Shown here in pieces: positions 49,246 through 58,008 of a stretch of DNA of 64,000 nucleotides. The position numbers and the translations under genes were made by a program. The first letter of the stretch is position 1. Each line of letters begins with the position of its first letter. The DNA lies in contig CAMDQT010000018.1 of assembly GCA_945906305.1 (NCBI GenBank), positions 1 to 64,000 of the forward strand. The letters are read 5' to 3'. The DNA comes from Ferrithrix thermotolerans DSM 19514. GTDB taxonomy: Bacteria; Actinomycetota; Acidimicrobiia; Acidimicrobiales; CAIXPF01. The notes beneath the pieces are model-generated. The model was not told the origin of the DNA and ran no database searches. It worked only from the letters and a program-made list of their open reading frames with translations.

Positions 49246-51687
49246 ATGCTGTCCAATTTTCGGGTCCTTGACCTGACCGATGAACGCGGCCAGTTGGGCG
49301 GGTTCATCCTGCGCCAGCTCGGTGCGGAAGTCATTCTGGTGGAGCTGCCCGGGGGCTCAACTGCCCGGCAACTCGCCCCTTTCGCCGGTGATGTGCCCGG
49401 TCCCGATTCGTCGCTGCACTTTTGGGCCTACAACCGCGGCAAGCAGAGTGTGGTCGTCGATTACCTCCACGCCGCGGGCCGCGAGCAGCTACTCGAGCTG
49501 GTGCGGGGGGCCGATGTGCTCATCGAGTCGGCCGAGCCGGGCCGTTTGGCGGCTCTGGGCCTCGGCGCTGAGGCGTTGGCCGTAGTGAACCCGACGTTGA
49601 TCCACGCCTCGATCACCGGGTTCGGTAGCGACGGGCCAAAGGCCGACTGGGCGGTGTCGGACCTGGTGATCCAGGCCTCGGCGGGAAATATGGTCCTCAA
49701 CGGCGACAAGGACCGCGCCCCGTTGCGGGCCGGAGGGACCCTGCCCCAGGCCTATCACCACGCGGCCGCTGAGGCAGCGGGGGCCATTTTGATCGCCCTG
49801 TGGGAACGCCAAACCCGATCGGGCCTCGGCCAGCACATCGACCTATCGGCCCAACAGTCGGTGAACCAGGCCTCCCAGTCCATGATGTTGGCCTCGCCGC
49901 TCAACGCCGTGTCCACCACCCGCATCGCCGGTGGGGCAAACCTCCAGGGCATCGACATCCAGCTGATGTGGCCCTGTAAGGACGGCCATGCCTCGGTCAC
50001 CTTTCTGTTTGGCACCGGCTTCGCTCGCTTCACGCAGCGGCTGATGGACTGGGTCTGCGAGGAGGGTTTCTGCGACGAGGCGACCCGGGACAAGGACTGG
50101 GTCATGTACGCCCTGATGCTGCTCGACGGCCGTGAGGCGGTGACTGAATACAACCGGGTGAAGCACTGCCTCACCAACTTTTTCGCCACCAAGACCAAGG
50201 CCGAGTTGCTCGAGGCGTCAATCGTGCGGCGGGTGCTGATCACCCCGGTGTGCACGACTGCGGATGTCCTGGCGAGCGAACAGCTGGAGGCCCGTCAGTA
50301 CTGGGAGGATGTCTCCCACGGCGAGATGGGCACCTTTCGCTACCCCGGTGCGTTCGCCAAGTTCAGCGCCACGCCACTGGCGCCATTACCGGCAGCACCG
50401 CAACTCGGGGAGCACACCACCAAGGTCCTAGCGGCCGCTCCCCGCTCACCGCACGTCGCGATCAAGCCCCCCCGACACCCTGCACCGAGCGGACGCCCCC
50501 TCGAAGGGGTGAAGGTCCTTGACCTGATGTGGGTCATGGCCGGTCCGGCGGCGTCGCGGGTTCTGGCTGACTATGGCGCGGACTGCATCAGGGTGGAGTC
50601 GGTCAACAAGCTCGATGCGGCTCGCACCCTTCAACCCTTCCGCGACAACGTCGGCAGCCCGGACAATTCCGGCTTGTGGAACAACATGAACGCCGGAAAG
50701 CGGGGTTTGGCCCTCGATTTGTCCAAGCACGGCGCCCTCGACGTGATTTGGGATCTGATCGACTGGGCCGACGTGGTGGTGGAGTCCTTCTCGCCTCGGG
50801 CGATGGCCCAATGGGGATTGAGCTACCCAGAAATCAGGGCCCGCCGGCCCGATATCATCATGTCCTCGAGCTGTCTCATGGGCCAGTACGGCCCGCTCGC
50901 CTCCATCGCGGGGTTCGGCACGATGGCGGCGGCCATCTCCGGGTTCTTTTACCCCGTGGGTTGGCCCGACCGCTCACCATGTGGACCATTCGGGGCGTAC
51001 ACCGATTACACCTCGCCCCGCTGGCTGGTCGCGGCGTTGATGGCGGCGTTGGAGCACCGCAGATCGACGGGCGAGGGCCAGTACATCGATCTGTCACAGG
51101 GCGAGTCGGCCTTGGCGCTGCTCACCCCGGCCTTGCTCGAATGTTCGGTGAACGGCCGCATCTGGGAGCGCGCCGCCAACCGCGATCTGGTGTTCGCGCC
51201 CCAGGGGGTGTACCGCACCCTCGGGGAGGATTCGTGGTTGGCCATCAGTTGTACGAGCGATGCGGCATGGGTTGGTCTGTGTGGTGAGCTACGGCGCGCT
51301 GACCTCGCGGGGTTGAGCTTGGCCGATCGCCACGCCCGCCACGATGAGATCGACCTCCTGATCGAGGCGGCCACCCAGAACCTTGACGGTGAGGCGCTGA
51401 TGGGCCGCCTGCAAGCGCTGGCCATCGCCGCCCACATCGTGCAGAACTCGGCCGAAATAGCCGTGGACCCGCAGCTGGCGCACCGCGGCCATTGGGTGGA
51501 GGTCCCCCATGCCACGCAAGGCAGCACGGTGGTGGAGGCAAGCCGGTTCCGGCTGTCGCGCACTCCGGCCAAGGTGGCCCATGGGGGTCCGACCTTCGGC
51601 GAGCACACCTTCGAGGTACTCGCCGAGGTGCTGGGTTACGACGCTGAGCACATTGCAGAACTCGCCGCCGCCGAACTGCTCGAATAG
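49246..51687 (+). CDS. tandem two-domain CaiB/BaiF CoA-transferase family protein
   Basis: 813 aa, a paralogue of 8882-11287; both begin ML-S-x-FRVLD and keep the TDERGQL segment, and the domain boundaries match. The N-terminal domain has Gln204 where the catalytic acid should be (DLSAQQ), and the C-terminal domain has Glu620 (DLSQGE). The first half may therefore only bind substrate or stabilise the fold. GAGGAG lies about six bases before ATG 49246, so unlike its paralogue it is not leaderless. Ends ten bases from the convergent MFS gene. Confidence 0.88.
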   Translation: MLSNFRVLDLTDERGQLGGFILRQLGAEVILVELPGGSTARQLAPFAGDVPGPDSSLHFWAYNRGKQSVVVDYLHAAGREQLLELVRGADVLIESAEPGRLAALGLGAEALAVVNPTLIHASITGFGSDGPKADWAVSDLVIQASAGNMVLNGDKDRAPLRAGGTLPQAYHHAAAEAAGAILIALWERQTRSGLGQHIDLSAQQSVNQASQSMMLASPLNAVSTTRIAGGANLQGIDIQLMWPCKDGHASVTFLFGTGFARFTQRLMDWVCEEGFCDEATRDKDWVMYALMLLDGREAVTEYNRVKHCLTNFFATKTKAELLEASIVRRVLITPVCTTADVLASEQLEARQYWEDVSHGEMGTFRYPGAFAKFSATPLAPLPAAPQLGEHTTKVLAAAPRSPHVAIKPPRHPAPSGRPLEGVKVLDLMWVMAGPAASRVLADYGADCIRVESVNKLDAARTLQPFRDNVGSPDNSGLWNNMNAGKRGLALDLSKHGALDVIWDLIDWADVVVESFSPRAMAQWGLSYPEIRARRPDIIMSSSCLMGQYGPLASIAGFGTMAAAISGFFYPVGWPDRSPCGPFGAYTDYTSPRWLVAALMAALEHRRSTGEGQYIDLSQGESALALLTPALLECSVNGRIWERAANRDLVFAPQGVYRTLGEDSWLAISCTSDAAWVGLCGELRRADLAGLSLADRHARHDEIDLLIEAATQNLDGEALMGRLQALAIAAHIVQNSAEIAVDPQLAHRGHWVEVPHATQGSTVVEASRFRLSRTPAKVAHGGPTFGEHTFEVLAEVLGYDAEHIAELAAAELLE

Positions 51688-51697
51688 CGGCGCTGGA

Positions 51698-52891
51698 CTA
51701 GCGCGGTTGGGCCGTCGTCTGAGGGTTCAACCGCAGCAGGACGAAACTGGAGCAAATACCGAGGCTGGCCGCGATGGCTAAGGTCGCGGTGTAATCCGCG
51801 GCGTCGATGGACAGGCCAATCAACGGGGGTCCGATGAGGCCGCCGATTCCCGCCGCGGTGTAGAGAAGGCCGAGGACCCCTCCTAGTCCGACGGGACCGA
51901 AGATGACCGCCGCCACTGCGGGGGACAGGGCGATGAACCCGCCGTAGGAAACCCCGAGGACCACGGCGTAGACCACCAGCAGGGCGTAGCTCGAACCGGC
52001 GGCAATCCACAGGCCGAAGCTGGCTCCCACGGCGAAAAAACATCCTCGGTACAGCGACATCAGTGCCCATCTGCGGGCAAGGACCCCGAATCCCAGCCGG
52101 CCGAAAACGGAACAGATGCCGATGGTGCCCACCAGCCATCCGGCCGAACCCGAGATGTGCTGTTGGGTGAGGTAGTCGTCGAGGAACACGAACGGGAGGA
52201 ACAACACCAGGCTGAGCAGGAACATCGCCGTGTACAAGACCCGGAAGTCCCCGTTGCCGCGGACCACGCCCATCATGGTTGGCGCCGGCGCCGCATTGGC
52301 CGCTCGTGGCGGGCGGTTGGCACCGATGAGGGCCACGCTCATGAGCAGGCCAGTGGTGATGGCCAGGATCACGTACGTCTGGCGCCAGCCGTAGGACTCG
52401 ATGAGCTGCTCCGCGAGGGGTGCGGTGATCAGCGTGCCGACGCCGATCCCGGCCACGGCGACGCCGAGGGCGCTCGTGCGCTTGGTGGCGAACCAGCCTC
52501 CTACTGCGGCCACCATCGGCACATACGCGCAGGCCGCTCCGATGCCCACCCCGAGGGCGTAGGTGACGTAGCCGACCTCGATGCTGCGCACCTGTGAGGT
52601 TGCCAGCAAGCCCGCCACCATGGCCACCGTGCCGACAGCGAGGACCTTTCGCGGTCCGATGCGATCGGCGATGCGGCCACTGACCACGCCGAGGAGAAAG
52701 GTGAGGAAGGTGGTGATGGAGAACACCAGTGCCGTCGAACTCCGGCTGCTGGCGAACTCGTCCGCCATTGGCTTGAAGAATGCGCCGAAGCTGTAGTTGA
52801 TACCGAATACGGCAAAGGTCGACACGAACGTGGCCGCCACGGTGGGCCAGCCGGCGCGACTGTCGATGAGGGCCTCGGGGCCGGGGTTCAA
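51698..52891 (-). CDS. MFS transporter (monocarboxylate-transporter-like)
   Basis: 397 aa with about twelve membrane helices. GWPTVAATFVSTFAVFGI forms TM1, and the loop GRIADRIGPRKV is MFS motif A. The fold and short cytoplasmic N-terminus resemble bacterial MCT/oxalate-formate-type carriers, which fits a role in taking up an organic acid. The start is not certain: the frame runs on upstream inside the DHA2 gene, and TTG 52891, 14 bases after that gene's stop, gives the usual length; a GTG at the start of TM1 is another option. Confidence 0.83.
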   Translation of the reverse strand: MNPGPEALIDSRAGWPTVAATFVSTFAVFGINYSFGAFFKPMADEFASSRSSTALVFSITTFLTFLLGVVSGRIADRIGPRKVLAVGTVAMVAGLLATSQVRSIEVGYVTYALGVGIGAACAYVPMVAAVGGWFATKRTSALGVAVAGIGVGTLITAPLAEQLIESYGWRQTYVILAITTGLLMSVALIGANRPPRAANAAPAPTMMGVVRGNGDFRVLYTAMFLLSLVLFLPFVFLDDYLTQQHISGSAGWLVGTIGICSVFGRLGFGVLARRWALMSLYRGCFFAVGASFGLWIAAGSSYALLVVYAVVLGVSYGGFIALSPAVAAVIFGPVGLGGVLGLLYTAAGIGGLIGPPLIGLSIDAADYTATLAIAASLGICSSFVLLRLNPQTTAQPR

Positions 52892-52904
52892 GTTGTGGCC
52901 GCCA

Positions 52905-54347
52905 TCAGCCCGCGCCCTTGGGATAGAACAGACCGATGACGAGCACTGGAACGATCCCGATGAAGGCCATGGCAAAGAAGGTGTGATCGAAACTTTCGAA
53001 TGGTATTGGCTGGGCGTTGCCGAGTAGGGCCACCACAATCGCCACGCCCAGACCGCCGCCGAGGTTGCGCACCGTGTTGAAGGTGGCATTGACCTCGCCG
53101 AACGCCGAGGGGTCCACCCCGCGTAGCGCCGCACCGTTGAGCGGTGAGAACGTAAGCCCGAACCCGAGCGAGAACAGGATCGTGGCGGGTAAGAACACGG
53201 TGACGTAATGGGGTTCAGGGCCAAACCGCCACACCATCCACAGCATGGCGAGGATCGGGAACATTGAACCAATGGAGATGAGGAGGCGCGGCCCGTGGCG
53301 GTCGGCGAGGCGTCCGGCGATGACGCCGACCAGCGCTGAACACACCGGCCCGGGGGTGATGGCCAGGCCGGCGCGCAGCAGCGAGTACCCCCAGATCTGG
53401 GTGAGGAAGAGCGGCCATACAAGCCAGATCGACAGGCCCATCATGGCCATGAATATGTTGGCCAGGTTGGCCGACCAGACGGCGCGATTTGTGAACAGCC
53501 GCAGGTTCAACAGCGGGGCGCTATGACGTAACGAGCGCACCACGAACAGCGGAGCGAGAATCACGAACCCCGTGAACGCGGCCAGTATCGGGGGGCTGGT
53601 CCAGCCCCAGCGCGGTCCCTCGATGATGCCCAGCGCCAGCAGCCCGATCGCCGCCGTCCCCATCGGGATGCCGAGGAGATCCAGGGCCTGGCGCTCGCCG
53701 ATGGGCCCAGAGTCGTGCAGCAATCGTGGCCCGACAATGGCTATCGCGGCCACCACGGGCACCAATAGCAGGTAGACCACCCGCCAACTGGTGAGGTCCA
53801 CGACGACGGCGGACAAGCTGGGTGCCGCGGCCGCTCCGAGGGAGCCGGTGGCGGCCCAGTACGCCACCGCGGAGGTGCGCCGGCTGGGCGGGAAGTCGGG
53901 CAGGACCAACGCCAGGGAGGAGGGTACGAGCAGCGCGCCGCCGAAACCCTGGATGACCCGTCCGGCGATGAACAGCACCGACACCGGCGCCGCGGCGCAC
54001 AGCAGGGACCCAGCCAAGAACACCGCGAGGCCGGTGTTGAAGATGCGCTTTCGTCCGAGCTGATCGGCGAGTCTGCCGCCCACGACCATGAAAGAGGCAA
54101 GCACGATGCTGTAGCCCGACAAGGCCCAGGCGAGGGTGGTGCGAGGGGTGGAGGCGAAGGTCTTCTCAATGGACGGAAAGGCGATGTTCGTGCCGGTCAC
54201 GTTCATGGCGATGAGCATGTAGGCGGCCGCCACGGTGGCCAGCGCCAGCCAGGTCCGGGTGGGTACGGCCTCGAGGGACGGACGTGAACTCCCCTCGTCG
54301 GGCGGAGGATCAACGGTGGCGTCGGGGCGCGGCTCGCCGTCATTCAT
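52905..54347 (-). CDS. DHA2-family MFS transporter (14 helices)
   Basis: 480 aa with about fourteen predicted helices, the drug:H+ antiporter DHA2 layout. Motif A-like GGRLADQLGRKRI follows TM2, and motif C-like segments occur in TM5. Typical substrates are hydrophobic drugs or metabolites, normally exported. It is encoded just before a second MFS gene on the same strand, so export and import of related compounds may be controlled together. Its ATG overlaps the end of a nine-codon upstream frame (54340-54369). Confidence 0.9.
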   Translation of the reverse strand: MNDGEPRPDATVDPPPDEGSSRPSLEAVPTRTWLALATVAAAYMLIAMNVTGTNIAFPSIEKTFASTPRTTLAWALSGYSIVLASFMVVGGRLADQLGRKRIFNTGLAVFLAGSLLCAAAPVSVLFIAGRVIQGFGGALLVPSSLALVLPDFPPSRRTSAVAYWAATGSLGAAAAPSLSAVVVDLTSWRVVYLLLVPVVAAIAIVGPRLLHDSGPIGERQALDLLGIPMGTAAIGLLALGIIEGPRWGWTSPPILAAFTGFVILAPLFVVRSLRHSAPLLNLRLFTNRAVWSANLANIFMAMMGLSIWLVWPLFLTQIWGYSLLRAGLAITPGPVCSALVGVIAGRLADRHGPRLLISIGSMFPILAMLWMVWRFGPEPHYVTVFLPATILFSLGFGLTFSPLNGAALRGVDPSAFGEVNATFNTVRNLGGGLGVAIVVALLGNAQPIPFESFDHTFFAMAFIGIVPVLVIGLFYPKGAG

Positions 54348-54369
54348 CGCCGCACGGTGCTTTCCCCAT
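54340..54369 (-). CDS. putative leaderless upstream peptide overlapping the DHA2 start
   Basis: Nine codons (MGKAPCGDE) and a TGA located inside the first codons of the transporter gene, in another frame. TACGGT lies seven bases before its ATG, so the transcript probably begins at this codon. The GGGGAAAG segment that could serve as the transporter's ribosome site lies inside the peptide frame. It contains a Cys, reminiscent of Cys-containing attenuator peptides described in mycobacteria. It has not been shown to be translated. Confidence 0.42.
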   Translation of the reverse strand: MGKAPCGDE

Positions 54370-54376
54370 CGCAGGC

Positions 54377-54382
54377 ACCGTA
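54377..54382 (-). promoter_or_regulatory. -10 element for the DHA2 transporter transcript
   Basis: TACGGT, seven bases before ATG 54369 and 29 bases before the transporter ATG. Confidence 0.5.
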
Positions 54383-54463
54383 CTGCGCCGTGGCACGGCC
54401 AAGGTGGTTCTGCCAGCCAGGGCCGGGGTGAGGCCTGGGTGCTAGCACCGCCGATGAGGGGCG

Positions 54464-55387
54464 TCAGCTCGAAGGACTCCGGCCTGTGTCAGGGGGGGCG
54501 CAAGCCCGCAGTAGCGCGGTGACCAGATCGTTCAACGGTGTGGCAATGCCGTGCTTTCGGCCGAGGCGGCCGATCACTGCATTGCGAACCTCCCACTCGA
54601 GCGGGCGGCCTTGCCTGCGATCCACCGCGATGGAAGACCAGTGCCCGGGCGCGGCGCGTTGGGCCCGTTCCAGCGCCCGGGCGGCGTCATCGGGAGCGAA
54701 GCGTGCCCCTTCCGCGCGTGCCACCGCCACGATCTCCTCGGCGAGGGCCAACGCGGCGTCGAACACGCTGCGCTCGGCGAGCACGCTGAGGTCTCGAATG
54801 CTCAGCGCCCCGATCGCGCCGATGACCGCGTTGAGCAGTAACTTCCGCCATGCCTGGGTCGTGAAGTCGGCTCGCAGTTCGACTCGTATGCTCGAAGCGT
54901 CGAACGCCGCCGCCACACGATGGCCTGCTGCGCTGTCGGGCACCTGGAGCAAAGCGAGGCTGGACTGCACAATCACGCCCGTCTCGAGCACCTCGGCCGC
55001 GATCATGACGACCACGGGCACGATGTCGGCCTGGGGTGCGAGCGGCTGGATGCGAGCCACCTGGTCGATGCCGTTCTGCAGCACCGCCACGACGGTCCCC
55101 GGCCCGACGAGTCGGTCGAGCCAGGGTGCGGCTCCCTCGCTCTGGTACGCCTTGGTGCAAAGCAGCACGACGTCGGCGCGACCGGCGTTGGTGGGGTCAA
55201 GGAGCACCGCTGGTGACGCCCGCACCACCGTCGCGTCGTGATGACGGATCTCCAGCCCGTCAAGCGGCCGTCGAGCACAGAGGCGGACATCGTGCCGGCC
55301 GGCGACGACCAGAGCGGCGGTCACCGCAGCACCGATGGCACCGGCTCCGATAACGGCGATGGACAGTGATGCGTCGTCCTGGTGCAC
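54464..55387 (-). CDS. ketopantoate reductase family (ApbA/PanE-like) dehydrogenase
   Basis: 307 aa. N-terminal Rossmann motif GAGAIG near residue 14, a Lys in LCTKAYQ near 73, LQNGIDQ near 100, and the C-terminal helical domain with the catalytic-Lys segment AWRKLLLNAVIGAIGAL near 175. Ketopantoate reductase makes pantoate for CoA synthesis, but members in catabolic clusters often reduce other 2-keto acids, so I do not assign panE. Start GTG 55387 is supported by TAGGTT seven bases upstream; the open frame extends much further upstream over the divergent CaiB gene and is spurious there. Confidence 0.86.
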   Translation of the reverse strand: MHQDDASLSIAVIGAGAIGAAVTAALVVAGRHDVRLCARRPLDGLEIRHHDATVVRASPAVLLDPTNAGRADVVLLCTKAYQSEGAAPWLDRLVGPGTVVAVLQNGIDQVARIQPLAPQADIVPVVVMIAAEVLETGVIVQSSLALLQVPDSAAGHRVAAAFDASSIRVELRADFTTQAWRKLLLNAVIGAIGALSIRDLSVLAERSVFDAALALAEEIVAVARAEGARFAPDDAARALERAQRAAPGHWSSIAVDRRQGRPLEWEVRNAVIGRLGRKHGIATPLNDLVTALLRACAPPDTGRSPSS

Positions 55388-55394
55388 GATGGTG

Positions 55395-55400
55395 AACCTA
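55395..55400 (-). promoter_or_regulatory. leaderless -10 element for the ketopantoate-reductase-like gene
   Basis: TAGGTT, seven bases, then GTG 55387. Confidence 0.5.
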
Positions 55401-55567
55401 GACCGCGCTGGACCTGGCCTGCCCGACGCGGGCTCTGGCCCGGCCGGTTGGTGTGCCCGGTGACGCGGGGTGCTCCAGCGGTGTGTGTGCACCAGGATCT
55501 GTCGGCGTGCCAGGCTGTCAGGCGCCGGGCGTGCCGAGACGGTCGCCGGTTCTCGAAGGGGGAATGC

Positions 55568-56794
55568 GTGGCCGCGCCGCTCGATGATGTGACCGTGATC
55601 GAGATCGACAACTGGATGGCGGCGCCTAGCGCTGGTGCCGCGCTGGCGGATCTCGGGGCCAACGTGATCAAGATCGAGCCGCTCAGCGGCGACCCGATGC
55701 GCTCGATGGGTCGCCCGGCCAAGCTTGAGGGCCCGCTGCAGGGCTATGACTTTCAGTTCGACGTCGATAACCGGGGCAAGCGGTCCATGGCCATCGCCCT
55801 GGACACCGACGAGGGCGCAGCCCTGGTGCGGCGCCTGTGTCGGGGGGCGGACGTGTTCTTGTGCAATCTCATCGCCCGGCGCCAGAAGCGCTTCGGGCTC
55901 GACCCCGCCTCGTTGTTCGCCGAGAACCCGAAGCTGGTGCACGCCACCTTGACCGGCTACGGCACGGAGGGCCCCGAGGCGTGGCGGCCCGGCTACGACG
56001 TGACCGCCTTCTTCGGTCGGTCTGGTCTCTACGATGCTCTGCGCGAGGGTGAACATGGTGCGGTGCCCATGGCCCGACCGGCTCAGGGCGACCACACGAC
56101 GGGGCTGGCGCTGCTTGGCGCCATCCTGGCGGGGTTGCGGATGGCCGAACGCACCGGGCAGGGCCAGGTCGTGGAGACCTCGCTGTTCGAGACCGCGATT
56201 TGGACCCAGGCCTCCGACTTCGCCGTCACTGCCATGGACAAGGCACCGGTCCGACGCCGGGTCCGCCACGAGCTGATCACCCCGACGGCGAACCGCTATC
56301 CGTGCGGTGACGGCAGATGGATTGTGCTCAATGCCCCGGGGGAGCCGGCGTGGCGGGCGTTGTGCTCTGTGCTCGGACGTGAAGATTGGCTGGCCGACGA
56401 GCGACTGGCCACGGTCAAGGGTCGCTTTGACCACATGGCGGAGATCGTTTCGGGCATCGACGAGGCCCTCAGCGGACGAGGCCGCGACGAATGGGGCGTG
56501 CTCTTCGACCAGGCGGGGTTGATTTGGGGTCCCGTGCTGGCCTTGCATGAGGTGGCTTCGGACGACCAGGCTGCGGCCCTCGGGCTGTTTCCCACGATCG
56601 AACACCCCCAACGCGGTCCGTACCGCACGGTCGCGGTACCGATGCGGTTCCACACCGCCGAGGTCGGGCCCCGAGGGCCTTCGCCCGAACTTGGGGCGCA
56701 CACCACCGAAGTGCTCGCCGGTGCCGGGTTCAGCCCGGCTGAAATCGCCGATCTCGCCGCCCGCGGCGTGCTTGGCGCCGGTTCCATGGCGTGA
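55568..56794 (+). CDS. CaiB/BaiF (class III) CoA-transferase family protein
   Basis: 408 aa. The catalytic position is Glu208 (ETSLFE) rather than Asp. The opening segment (VIEIDNWMAAPSAGAALADLGA) is a divergent form of the usual LAGP motif. The C-terminal domain is normal. Start GTG 55568 follows AGGGGGA by four to six bases; the open frame upstream to 55382 has no similarity. An alcohol dehydrogenase follows 45 bases downstream on the same strand, so a CoA-activated acid and an alcohol/aldehyde step may belong together. Confidence 0.88.
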   Translation: MAAPLDDVTVIEIDNWMAAPSAGAALADLGANVIKIEPLSGDPMRSMGRPAKLEGPLQGYDFQFDVDNRGKRSMAIALDTDEGAALVRRLCRGADVFLCNLIARRQKRFGLDPASLFAENPKLVHATLTGYGTEGPEAWRPGYDVTAFFGRSGLYDALREGEHGAVPMARPAQGDHTTGLALLGAILAGLRMAERTGQGQVVETSLFETAIWTQASDFAVTAMDKAPVRRRVRHELITPTANRYPCGDGRWIVLNAPGEPAWRALCSVLGREDWLADERLATVKGRFDHMAEIVSGIDEALSGRGRDEWGVLFDQAGLIWGPVLALHEVASDDQAAALGLFPTIEHPQRGPYRTVAVPMRFHTAEVGPRGPSPELGAHTTEVLAGAGFSPAEIADLAARGVLGAGSMA

Positions 56795-56839
56795 GCCAGC
56801 CCGCTACGTCCACCAGCCCAAACTGAGGGAGATCCCACC

Positions 56840-57943
56840 ATGAAAGCCAGAGCAGCCATCTTCCGCGAGATCGGCGGGTCGTTGACCATCGAGGAGATCG
56901 ATGTCGACGAGCCTGGTCCCCAGGAGGTTCGGGTGCGCACCGCCGCCTGCGGGGTGTGCCACAGCGACCTGCACTTCATGCAGGGGAACATCGCCGGGCC
57001 GCGGCCCACGGTGCCCGGCCACGAGCCGGCGGGCATTGTGGAGTCCGTCGGGTCCGAGGTGCGTCTGGTCAAGCCAGGCGACCACGTGATCGCCTGCACC
57101 TCGATGTTCTGCGGGCAATGCACCCAGTGCATGCTCGGTCGGCTGCACCTGTGCACCGATCGCCGACCGATGCGACGCCGCAAGGGTGAACGGCCGCGCC
57201 TCTCCCAGGACGGCCAGGAGCTGTTCCAGTTCGCAGATCTGTCCGGATTCGCCGAACTGATGTTGTTGCACGAGAAGGCGTTGGTCCGCATCGACGATGA
57301 CATCCCCCTGGCGCAGGCGTCGCTGGTGGGTTGTGGGGTGACCACCGGGGTGGGCGCAGCGCTCAATACGGCGAAGGTAACGCCGGGGTCTTCCGTGGTG
57401 GTCTTTGGTGCCGGTGGGGTTGGCAACTCGGTCATCCAAGGCGCTCGCATCGCCGGGGCCCGGCAGATCATCGCGGTGGACATCTTCCCCCAGAAGTTGG
57501 AGGTGGCGAAGGGCTTCGGTGCCACGCACACCATCCTGGTCGGCCCGCAGAACCCCGACCTCGACCCGGTCAAGGAGATCAAGAAGCTGTCCCAGGGTGG
57601 AGTCGACTTTGCCTTCGACGCCGTCGGCAACGCCACATTGGCCTCGCAGTGCTTCTACGCCCTTGCGCCGCGCGGCCTAGCGGTGATCGTCGGGGCGATC
57701 CCGCGGGGCCAGACTCTGACGCTCGAGCCGGGCCATTTCTATGTGGAGAAAATGATCACCGGGTCGATTATGGGCTCAAACCGTTTCCACATCGAGGCCC
57801 CGCAGTACCTTGAGCTGTACCGACAGGGTCGGCTCGACCTTGACTCGATGATCACCGAACGGATGCCGTTGAGCGAGGTGAACGTGGCGCTCGAGGCGAT
57901 GAGCTCGGGCGAGGTCACCCGTACGGTGTTGACCTTCGACTGA
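56840..57943 (+). CDS. zinc-dependent alcohol dehydrogenase (MDR family)
   Basis: 367 aa. Catalytic-zinc ligands are Cys in GVCHSD near residue 39, His in GHEPAG near 61 and Cys in VGCGVTTG near 168. The structural-zinc cysteines are in CGQCTQC and HLC (near 91-105). The NAD-binding GAGGVG is near 192. The type is a class III-like or aryl/benzyl alcohol dehydrogenase. It is a clear paralogue of the convergent gene at 58009-59100. A GGGAG site precedes the ATG. It probably oxidises an alcohol to an aldehyde with NAD. Confidence 0.92.
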   Translation: MKARAAIFREIGGSLTIEEIDVDEPGPQEVRVRTAACGVCHSDLHFMQGNIAGPRPTVPGHEPAGIVESVGSEVRLVKPGDHVIACTSMFCGQCTQCMLGRLHLCTDRRPMRRRKGERPRLSQDGQELFQFADLSGFAELMLLHEKALVRIDDDIPLAQASLVGCGVTTGVGAALNTAKVTPGSSVVVFGAGGVGNSVIQGARIAGARQIIAVDIFPQKLEVAKGFGATHTILVGPQNPDLDPVKEIKKLSQGGVDFAFDAVGNATLASQCFYALAPRGLAVIVGAIPRGQTLTLEPGHFYVEKMITGSIMGSNRFHIEAPQYLELYRQGRLDLDSMITERMPLSEVNVALEAMSSGEVTRTVLTFD

Positions 57944-57951
57944 TTCCTGCT

Positions 57952-57994
57952 GCGTCACGGGAGCGGTACCAATCGGTACCCACTCCCGTGACGC
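57952..57994. terminator. bidirectional terminator between convergent alcohol dehydrogenase genes
   Basis: Outer arms GCGTCACGGGAG (57952-57963) and CTCCCGTGACGC (57983-57994) are perfectly complementary over 12 bp. They enclose GGTACC-aatc-GGTACC (57965-57980), a second perfect stem. Confidence 0.8.
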
Positions 57995-58008
57995 CTTCGG
58001 CGGCCCGA

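Noticed and set aside
52892..53422. N-terminal extension of the MFS frame into the DHA2 gene
   Set aside because: It overlaps the DHA2 coding sequence in another frame and is Arg/Ser/Pro-rich without membrane helices.
55388..56701. Long N-terminal extension of the ketopantoate-reductase-like frame
   Set aside because: The extension is antisense to the CaiB gene and lacks similarity; the Rossmann start and the leaderless -10 place the true start at 55387.
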